From NCBI GenBank assembly GCA_027067895.1, contig JAMOUY010000363.1, positions 1 through 6,016 on the forward strand: 6,016 nt of DNA, in the 5' to 3' direction. Both the position numbers and the translations under genes were made by a program. The first letter of the stretch is position 1; every line of letters starts with the position of its first letter. The notes below the pieces were generated by a model. That model saw nothing but the letters and a program-made list of their open reading frames with translations, had not been told where the DNA came from and searched no databases. This document shows, piece after piece, positions 1 through 5,445 of the stretch. This stretch comes from Acidobacteriota bacterium (GTDB taxonomy: Bacteria > Acidobacteriota > Holophagae > Thermotomaculales > Thermotomaculaceae).

Positions 1-2670
1 GTCACTTCCGGATTCGTTGTAGATTTCTATTGCCTTATTGTTGCCGGAACCTTCCACGTATTCAGAAAAATATACCCTTTCGGCACTACCGCCAGAGGAT
101 GATGCCGTAAAGTGTGCATAAAGGCTTATATCTTGATTCATAGTCACTGTTATTGGATTATCATTTGAAGTTTGAAATCCTGTCCAGCCGGAAAAAGAAT
201 ATCCGCTATCTGCGGTTGCAGTAATGGAAACCGTACTGTTGTACTGGTAATCATTATCTCCCGTCGGATTTGTAGTACCCTGCCCTTCGGAAACCTCCAC
301 ATGCAAAGTATAGAGACTGGTATGCTGACCTACATTATCAAACGTATCCGTTGCATATCCGTCCCACTCAACCGACGGGTCAAACGCATCGTCAACAGTG
401 GTATCCCCCTGATGTATGTGAGGCTTCCTTCTCAATGTCATGTCTTTGGTTGATACTCCGTTGCCACTCCACGCAGAACCGGGGTCTTCGCCAACTCTTC
501 CGATAGAATCAACAACCGTGCCGTTATGATAAAGCACTAATGCATCATCTCCGTTAAAAGTTAAGGAATTAGACGTCATTTGGCAACGGTTTTTAAGAGC
601 GGTATTGGAACTTGAATTACAAATTGCAAAAGTTTCACCGTCATTTAAAGTACCGGATAAAGAAATTGTAGCAGCGGGTGTTGTATTTCCGTTTGTGTAC
701 ATTTTAATCTCATATTCGCTCAAATCAACAGAGGCTCCTGTTTCGTTGAAAATTTCAAGCGCTTTATTATTGCCAGAGCCCTCAATATACTCGGAAAAAT
801 ATAAATCTTTGCCCGATGGCCCTCCTGAACCGGAAGTAATGAAATCATTCTGAGACCTCGGCATTAACTGGTAGCCGCTTGTATAGGGGGATGAATTGTC
901 ATACTGGCTAACAATCCCAATTATGTCAAAATCACCGGAAGGTGTCGTCATGCCGTCAATATCTCCGTCCTTGTCAATGTAAATTGTCGCCTGTCCTGTT
1001 GAATCTTCTATTGTGAGACTGCCTGAATTGCCAGCAGACGGAATTGTACCGCTTGCAACATGCACATTGTTTATTCTTACAAGTTTTCCTTCTAAATTTT
1101 CACCAATTTGAGAGCATGTTACAACCTGAGGTGCTGGTGCCGTGTCTGTTCCTAAAACAGTCATGGAACCTGATGAAATATCTATTTCAAGTTTACCTTT
1201 ATATTGAGCAACTTTTCCAGTTATTTCAACCGAGTCACCTACATTTACCTGAGGCTGGTCAGAATTAGGATTGTAAACATTGATGCCGCATCCAGACGTA
1301 TCCTGAACATAAATTTCCGTTTTGCCGGAACTTCCGAAGCAATTCAATGTCGGCGCAGTTACAATTGCTTTTATTTTAACGTTCAGACCGACATATTTAT
1401 TAACTCCATCGGAATTATTAGCATTGTTTCTTAAATCGCATATTTGAATGTATCCGACCTGATAAGAGAAAAGTCCTTTTGAACCAGTGTTGTTATCATT
1501 ATCGGTAGCAATAATTTTATATTGAACAATTGTGTTGTTTTGAGAAGGAATAGTTCCTTGGTAGGTATCCCCAGATGTATTTGTCATATTTACCGTAGTA
1601 AAGGTATCTGAATTAAAGAGTTTCCACATTAAAACAACAGATTGAATTGTACCGTTGGAATCCGTCACATCAACACTTACAACAACACTGTCGCCATTCT
1701 GAGGCTGAGAGGGATTAAGGGAAGGTGTTCCGATTGTAATTCCGCTTCCCGTTCCCGAACCGGAAGCAAGCCACTCTGTAAGGTTAAGAAAAACCTCTCT
1801 GTCGGTAACGCCGCTTTCATTCCATCCGTCATACAAAGTATCTCCCGGATTTCCGGTTCCGTCATCGCAAGGGGAAGAATCCCCGATAAATGCTATTCTT
1901 CCGTTACCGTATCTTGAAGTTGCAACAACAACGTCGCTATCCGAATGACCGGAATCTCTCCAAATTTGCGCCCTTGCACTTGAATTTGCAGAAACATCCA
2001 CAGTCATAGAAGCACCGCTATGGTAGGCAATACCTGTTACCGTACCGAAAGAGCCGTTAAAAAGAGCATCGTCTTCCGGTTCGGACAAATTGGTTCTAAC
2101 ATCGGTGAACGAACCGCTTATTGAGTTTAGATTAAACGTAACTCCGAAAATATTTGAAATTCCTTTTGAATTATTGTTAAAAAGGTCATTCCAAACCCTT
2201 GGTGAATCTATCCCGTCGTTGTTCCTATCGCTTCCGTTATGGTCTGCAACAACAAACAAACCACCGCCGTTTTCAACAAAGTTGATTATTGCTGTCTTTT
2301 CGCTGTCTGTAAATTGAATATTGGGTTCAACGCAAACAAAAACGTCAAAGTTTGACAAATCAAGAGGATTGTTTGCATCCCCGTATGTAATAGTTGAATT
2401 TTGAGGCAACTGAACTATTTCATAATCCCCTGTTTGCCATAATTCGTAAGCCCATTCCGAAATAGCGCCAACCCAATCGCTTTCGGAAGAGGGGTTGGCA
2501 GGGGAAGGATAAGGCTCATTGTCATCAACCTTCCAGTCAGCATTGCCCGCTGTTTGAGCCTTTGAGTTGTCAAAAAGAATTTTGTAAGTCTGGCTGAATG
2601 CATTTCCCGCAAAAGAAATTAAAAAAATTAGTAAAAAAATACGCAAAAAATGGTTACAACTTGTCCTCAT
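1..2670 (-). CDS. Large secreted multidomain protein with lamin-tail, OB-fold-like and amidotransferase-like domains (3' end outside window)
   Basis: The frame is open for all 890 codons from ATG at 2670 to the left edge, and the stop lies outside. A GGAGGG ribosome binding site sits 7 bases upstream. Residues 1-26 form a Sec signal peptide (basic start, hydrophobic core at 8-21, likely cleavage before Q27). Residues about 29-302 resemble ThuA/DUF4350-type glutamine-amidotransferase-fold domains: GGGLFVVADHN around D143, SDRNNDG at 147-153 and a later FIGDSSP segment; no catalytic Cys-His pair is evident. An Ig-like module (about 311-401) and two OB-fold-like modules (about 408-507 and 512-615, of the kind found in YhcR or DUF5689 proteins) follow. 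A lamin-tail domain covers about 621-784, an InlB-B-type repeat about 786-856, and a second lamin-tail domain starts at about 866. The protein is exported and probably acts outside the cell or at the surface. Substrate is unknown; a nuclease or other enzyme domain may lie beyond the edge. The open frame is certain; domain names are by eye. Confidence 0.9.
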   Translation of the reverse strand, partial: MRTSCNHFLRIFLLIFLISFAGNAFSQTYKILFDNSKAQTAGNADWKVDDNEPYPSPANPSSESDWVGAISEWAYELWQTGDYEIVQLPQNSTITYGDANNPLDLSNFDVFVCVEPNIQFTDSEKTAIINFVENGGGLFVVADHNGSDRNNDGIDSPRVWNDLFNNNSKGISNIFGVTFNLNSISGSFTDVRTNLSEPEDDALFNGSFGTVTGIAYHSGASMTVDVSANSSARAQIWRDSGHSDSDVVVATSRYGNGRIAFIGDSSPCDDGTGNPGDTLYDGWNESGVTDREVFLNLTEWLASGSGTGSGITIGTPSLNPSQPQNGDSVVVSVDVTDSNGTIQSVVLMWKLFNSDTFTTVNMTNTSGDTYQGTIPSQNNTIVQYKIIATDNDNNTGSKGLFSYQVGYIQICDLRNNANNSDGVNKYVGLNVKIKAIVTAPTLNCFGSSGKTEIYVQDTSGCGINVYNPNSDQPQVNVGDSVEITGKVAQYKGKLEIDISSGSMTVLGTDTAPAPQVVTCSQIGENLEGKLVRINNVHVASGTIPSAGNSGSLTIEDSTGQATIYIDKDGDIDGMTTPSGDFDIIGIVSQYDNSSPYTSGYQLMPRSQNDFITSGSGGPSGKDLYFSEYIEGSGNNKALEIFNETGASVDLSEYEIKMYTNGNTTPAATISLSGTLNDGETFAICNSSSNTALKNRCQMTSNSLTFNGDDALVLYHNGTVVDSIGRVGEDPGSAWSGNGVSTKDMTLRRKPHIHQGDTTVDDAFDPSVEWDGYATDTFDNVGQHTSLYTLHVEVSEGQGTTNPTGDNDYQYNSTVSITATADSGYSFSGWTGFQTSNDNPITVTMNQDISLYAHFTASSSGGSAERVYFSEYVEGSGNNKAIEIYNESGSD
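7..72 (-). repeat. Lamin-tail domain start, copy 2 (within the secreted protein)
   Basis: This encodes residues 867-888, paralogous to residues 624-645 of the same protein. Only the beginning of the second lamin-tail domain is inside the window; the rest continues past the left edge. Confidence 0.8.
736..801 (-). repeat. Lamin-tail domain start, copy 1 (within the secreted protein)
   Basis: This encodes residues 624-645, the first strands of a lamin-tail domain (YFSEY, then EGSGNNKA, then an EI.NE.G segment). It matches copy 2 at 7-72 in 18 of 22 residues, the four differences being conservative, and in 49 of 66 bases by hand count. The spacing of 729 bases and the drift at silent positions indicate an old domain duplication rather than a recent sequence repeat. 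Confidence 0.8.
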
Positions 2671-2677
2671 TAAAATG

Positions 2678-2683
2678 CCCTCC
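2678..2683 (-). promoter_or_regulatory. Ribosome binding site of the secreted protein gene
   Basis: GGAGGG on the minus strand lies 7 bases before the ATG at 2670 (the 7 bases are CATTTTA). It fixes this start, which is also the one that gives a complete signal peptide. Confidence 0.8.
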
Positions 2684-2712
2684 GTTTGTTTCTATACATT
2701 TTCAAATTTTTT

Positions 2713-2742
2713 ATTTAATGTAGGCTTTACCTCCACTATCAA
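2713..2742 (-). promoter_or_regulatory. Possible sigma-70-type promoter for the secreted protein gene
   Basis: On the minus strand TTGATA (2737-2742) is followed after 18 bases by TTAAAT (2713-2718). The -35 matches the consensus TTGACA in five of six positions; the -10 is weak. A/T tracts upstream could serve as an UP element. Transcription would start near 2706, giving a leader of about 35 bases. In DNA this AT-rich such matches arise easily by chance, so this is a candidate only. Confidence 0.25.
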
Positions 2743-2834
2743 ATTGCAATTATTATGTTAGATTTTTTGAAAAATTTAAAGAAAAAAATTCAATTTTTAA
2801 CAATTTTTTTTATAAGTTTTAGATTTTTAAGATT

Positions 2835-2877
2835 AAAAAAATTTGAAGAAATTGAGAAAAATCAAAAAAGTCAATTT
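2835..2877 (-). terminator. Weak candidate terminator after the DUF192 gene
   Basis: Arms AAATTGA (2871-2877) and TCAATTT (2849-2855) on the minus strand pair perfectly over 7 bases around a 15-base loop, and a run of seven T follows at 2835-2841. The stem contains a single G-C pair and overlaps the TGA stop, so it would be unstable. No GC-rich intrinsic terminator is visible in the spacer, so the right-hand transcript may end here, end by Rho, or read through. Confidence 0.2.
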
Positions 2878-3329
2878 TTATTTGAAGGAAGAATTATATC
2901 TACCCTGTCGCCTAATTTTAAACCAAGAGATTTTATTGTGCCGGCATTTAACTCAATAACATATCTCGCCTTGCCTATGGGCTGATAGACGGGACAAGGC
3001 TCTTCTTGGCAAGGCGGCGCATTTTCAATGATATAGACAATTCTGCCCTTTGAATCAAGCCATAAAATATCAAGAGGTATAAAACAGTTTTTCATCCAGA
3101 TTGCAAAAAAGTCTTCCTTGGGATAGACAAAAAGCATTCCGCTGTTTTTTGCAAGGGATTTTCTAAACATAAGCCCTTTAATCCACTGTTGTTCGGTACT
3201 TGCAATTTCAAGTTGAAAAACCTTGCCCGAAGGAAAAATCACGGTTGCAAACCTTGTTTTTTTGTAATCCGATGCAAAAGACAACGAAATTAGCAAAAAA
3301 ATAAAGAAAATTTTAGTTAAAAATCTCAT
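2871..3329 (-). CDS. Exported DUF192 family protein
   Basis: The product has 152 residues. Residues 1-20 are a Sec signal peptide (MRFLTK, then a hydrophobic run ending SFAS). Residues about 25-147 carry the DUF192 pattern: KGLMFR at 51-56, GMLFVY at 64-69, WMKN at 78-81, IPLDILW at 84-90, C107 and CPVY at 112-115, then YVIELNAG at 123-130. DUF192 is a small beta-rich fold, usually exported, with no established biochemical role. C107 and C112 could form a disulfide; C82 stands where most members have Thr (WMKNT). An in-frame ATG at 3392 would add 21 residues ahead of the signal peptide and deep inside the channel gene, so I chose 3329, which overlaps the channel stop by 17 bases and suggests translational coupling. 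The family call is secure; function is unknown. Confidence 0.9.
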   Translation of the reverse strand: MRFLTKIFFIFLLISLSFASDYKKTRFATVIFPSGKVFQLEIASTEQQWIKGLMFRKSLAKNSGMLFVYPKEDFFAIWMKNCFIPLDILWLDSKGRIVYIIENAPPCQEEPCPVYQPIGKARYVIELNAGTIKSLGLKLGDRVDIILPSNKN

Positions 3330-4305
3330 CGCTTTTTTCAATTTGCTCCCTCGTGCCCATAACCAAAAGTATGTCGTTTTCCTCAAAAACATAGTCGGAA
3401 TCGGGATTAAAATAGAGTTTTCCGTTGGCTTTTTTTATAGCAACTATTAATAATCCCGTTCTTCTTTTTAAATTTATCTCGGAAATGCTTTTGCCTATTA
3501 TATGAGAATTCTTTGATACGTCAATTTCCGCTATTTCAAGGTAAACGTCGCCTTCGGAAAAAATGTCAACCATATTGACAAAATGAGGCGAAATTATAAG
3601 GTTTGCAATTCTTCTTGCAGTTATGTCAAACAGATAAACAACTTCGTCTATACCAACAAGTTTCATTTTTTTAAGAGAATTTTTTTCTCTTGCTTTTGCA
3701 ATGACTTTTACGTTTTTGTTCAACGCCTTTGCAGTAATTGAAACAAATACATTGTCTGAATCGGACGGCAAAGCCGCTACAAGATAGTATGCCTTTTCTA
3801 TTCCCGCCGCTTTTAGCACTTCATCGTCAGTAGCATCTCCGACAATATAAAAATAGTTTTCCATTTCGCTTATAAATTTTGAATCAACAACAACAACTTT
3901 TCTTCTGCTTTTTGAGAGTATCTCGGCAATCTTTGAACCGCTTTCGCCGAATCCGCAAACTATTATGTGATTTTTGAGTCTTTTTATCTCTTTTTCCATT
4001 TTTCTTCCCTTCATAAACTCGGTCAAACCGCCTTCAACAAAAAACGCCGAAAAGGTTGAAATAGTATAACCTATTAAGCCGACTCCCATTAAAATAAGAA
4101 AAATCGTAAAAACTTTGCCTCTAAGGTCAAGTTCTACAACTTCCCGAAACCCAACGGTTGTCAGAGTAATTACGGTCATGTAAAGAGCATCAAGAAAATT
4201 GGCTCCTTCAAGCAAAATATAGCCTGCCGTGCCTACCGATAAAATTATCAGTAGGACAACAACAGGCAAATATAAAACTGAAAAAATATTCTTTTTAAAA
4301 GTCAT
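3313..4305 (-). CDS. Two-helix potassium channel with RCK/TrkA gating domains
   Basis: The 330-residue product has the layout and length of MthK-type channels. TM1 is at about 8-30, the pore helix at 38-49, the filter at 50-55 (TVGFRE) and TM2 at about 64-90. A Rossmann-fold RCK_N domain follows at about 111-235, with GFGESG at 118-123, D141 at the end of the second strand (suggesting NAD binding) and GDATD at 156-160. An RCK_C domain lies at about 250-328. The likely role is ligand-gated K+ flux across the inner membrane, the RCK ring sensing nucleotide or Ca2+; the ligand cannot be told from sequence. The filter has Arg54 where TVGYG/TVGFG channels have Gly. The start at 4305 overlaps the preceding gene by 11 bases and has no clear ribosome binding site, so re-initiation is likely. 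It is not TrkA of the Trk transporter, since the pore is fused in one chain. Confidence 0.92.
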   Translation of the reverse strand: MTFKKNIFSVLYLPVVVLLIILSVGTAGYILLEGANFLDALYMTVITLTTVGFREVVELDLRGKVFTIFLILMGVGLIGYTISTFSAFFVEGGLTEFMKGRKMEKEIKRLKNHIIVCGFGESGSKIAEILSKSRRKVVVVDSKFISEMENYFYIVGDATDDEVLKAAGIEKAYYLVAALPSDSDNVFVSITAKALNKNVKVIAKAREKNSLKKMKLVGIDEVVYLFDITARRIANLIISPHFVNMVDIFSEGDVYLEIAEIDVSKNSHIIGKSISEINLKRRTGLLIVAIKKANGKLYFNPDSDYVFEENDILLVMGTREQIEKSDEIFN

Positions 4306-4660
4306 AGATTGGCATACTTGCCGACGGATGCATGGTAAACGGTTTTTTCATAAAGAGAAAATCAACTTCCACATCATACTCCGCGGAAATTTCAACTTCT
4401 CCCCTTCTTAACTGAATTCGGATATCATTTTTGCTTAACGGGATACCTAAATCCCTTGCTTTATCCAAAATCATTTTATAAATCAAATGCGGCCTGTTTT
4501 TCAATTGATAATAACTTTTTGCAGCAACGTCTATCTGTTGCCTTAATTCCTCGTTCTTATAAAGAATCGGCACAACCTGAATTGAAAGATAGATAACATA
4601 AGCAAAGATTAACAAATAAATAATACATCCTATTTTACTTTCTCCCCTCTTGTTCCACAT
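4295..4660 (-). CDS. Small single-pass membrane protein of unknown function (DUF4845-like)
   Basis: The product has 121 residues: a short basic N-terminus (MWNKRGESK), one membrane helix at about 10-32, a polar and probably helical stretch at 36-72, and a short beta-rich tail (about 78-110: IRIQLRRGEVEISAEYDVEVDF in pattern). By the positive-inside rule the C-terminal domain faces outward. The arrangement resembles small DUF4845-type proteins, but I cannot confirm the family. The start is well supported: AGGAGGT lies 5 bases upstream, inside the end of the acyltransferase gene, which it overlaps by 26 bases. Its stop overlaps the channel start by 11 bases, so it is made together with both neighbours. 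No catalytic motif is visible. Confidence 0.85.
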   Translation of the reverse strand: MWNKRGESKIGCIIYLLIFAYVIYLSIQVVPILYKNEELRQQIDVAAKSYYQLKNRPHLIYKMILDKARDLGIPLSKNDIRIQLRRGEVEISAEYDVEVDFLFMKKPFTMHPSASMPIYDF

Positions 4661-5405
4661 TTGATACCTCCTTTTTTTCTATTAAAGGTTTCCCAATAAT
4701 TTCTCTTAATTTTTCCAAAACCTTATCTCTATCTTCAAGCGTATAGTTTTCCGTATAAACAGGCGGATGAATAATAAGCTCTATCTCACGAGGATTTATC
4801 AAAACCGAACCTTTCGGCTGAATATGGTCGGGCCCGATTAGAGTAACCGGAACTATGGGGATTTTATGTTGAATAGCCGTTACAACCGGCCCTTTTTTTA
4901 GTTTTACTTTAAAAAAATCTTTGTTTTTTATTCTTGTGCCTGTTATGGCCATCATATAGGGGTGCTTACTAAAATACCTTGAAACGTTTTGAAGGGTTTT
5001 TTTCGCATTTCTTATATTTTTTCTGTCAATAGGAAAAGAATCGTAAAGCCACAAAACAAAACCGAAAAGAGGAATGTATAGAATCTCCTTTTTCATTACA
5101 GCCCTGAAAACAGGGTCCATGGCTTGGGCAAGCGCATAAATATCAAAATTGCTCAAATGATTAAAGGCAATAATATAAGGGGGGCCGTCAGGCAAATTCT
5201 CACGGCCCGTTACAATTAACTTAACGCCGGCAACTTTTAGTAAAATATAGCTCCATACTTTTGCTATAACATTGAAAACTTTGTTTCTCAACTTAGACGG
5301 CAGTATTACCAATATCAAAAGAATTAACAGAAAAAACAAAGTTACCGTTATTAACACAATGTTAAAAATTAAACTGTGGATTACTCTCCAAATAAATCTT
5401 AGCAT
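4635..5405 (-). CDS. plsC: 1-acyl-sn-glycerol-3-phosphate acyltransferase (PlsC family)
   Basis: The product has 256 residues, typical for PlsC. The family transfers an acyl group to lysophosphatidic acid to give phosphatidic acid, the second acylation of membrane phospholipid synthesis, at the inner membrane. A hydrophobic anchor covers about 11-35. Motif I is NHLSNFD with the catalytic pair H83 and D88; motif II is FPIDRKN at 124-130; motif IV is IVPVTLIG at 184-191. Motif III, normally FPEGTR, reads AITGTR at 153-158, so the conserved Glu is Thr155, while the following F-K-x-K-K-G stretch keeps register. Substrate may therefore differ from the textbook one, and another glycerolipid or lyso-lipid acyltransferase is possible. 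ATG at 5405 is the only sensible start (a stop lies four codons upstream); its ribosome binding site is weak and distant (AGAGGA). The gene begins 40 bases after the phosphate permease. Confidence 0.88.
   Translation of the reverse strand: MLRFIWRVIHSLIFNIVLITVTLFFLLILLILVILPSKLRNKVFNVIAKVWSYILLKVAGVKLIVTGRENLPDGPPYIIAFNHLSNFDIYALAQAMDPVFRAVMKKEILYIPLFGFVLWLYDSFPIDRKNIRNAKKTLQNVSRYFSKHPYMMAITGTRIKNKDFFKVKLKKGPVVTAIQHKIPIVPVTLIGPDHIQPKGSVLINPREIELIIHPPVYTENYTLEDRDKVLEKLREIIGKPLIEKKEVSNVEQEGRK
4666..4672 (-). promoter_or_regulatory. Strong ribosome binding site inside the acyltransferase gene
   Basis: AGGAGGT, a full match to the anti-Shine-Dalgarno sequence, sits 5 bases before the ATG at 4660. 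It is the strongest such site in the right-hand unit and lies within the last codons of the upstream gene. It decides the start of the 121-residue protein and shows that the short overlapping frame is translated. Confidence 0.85.
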
Positions 5406-5445
5406 GGCTATATTTTAATCCAAATCCTCTTAAAACTCAATAACT

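Larger units (their letters stand above)
2671..2870. other. AT-rich intergenic spacer
   Basis: This is the only sizeable non-coding stretch in the window and separates the two minus-strand units. Bases 2751-2870 contain only 15 G or C in 120, mostly A and T homopolymer tracts. It carries the ribosome binding site and candidate promoter of the secreted protein gene and the weak hairpin after DUF192. I see no tRNA, small RNA, direct repeat or riboswitch fold in it. Confidence 0.7.

Noticed and set aside
172..2317. Plus-strand open frames at 172-453, 605-853, 1044-1268, 1204-1434, 1642-1917 and 2090-2317
   Set aside because: All lie antisense to the 890-codon minus-strand gene, lack recognisable domains, and overlap each other; they are shadows of that frame.
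1677..2612. Minus-strand frames at 1677-1865 and 2415-2612
   Set aside because: Both are out of frame with, and wholly inside, the secreted protein gene, whose frame encodes coherent domains there.
2761..2820. AAAAATTGAATTTTT palindrome in the spacer as a terminator or operator
   Set aside because: It is made only of A-T pairs apart from the centre, would leave almost no loop, and such palindromes are expected by chance in DNA this AT-rich.
2755..2985. Plus-strand 76-codon frame rich in Lys, Phe and Leu
   Set aside because: It arises from A/T homopolymers of the spacer and runs antisense into the DUF192 gene. It has no ribosome binding site and no known domain.
3330..3392. Upstream ATG for DUF192 that would add 21 residues
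   Set aside because: It would bury the signal peptide behind a Trp- and Lys-rich extension and lies deep in the channel coding sequence; the later ATG at 3329 gives a standard exported protein.
4229..4411. Plus-strand 60-codon frame
   Set aside because: It is antisense to the well-supported small membrane protein and channel starts, with no domain or ribosome binding site.
4610..4660. Lipoprotein signal in the 121-residue protein (Cys12 after Lys-Ile-Gly)
   Set aside because: The hydrophobic stretch follows the Cys instead of preceding it, and position -3 is Lys, so it is a membrane helix and not a lipobox.
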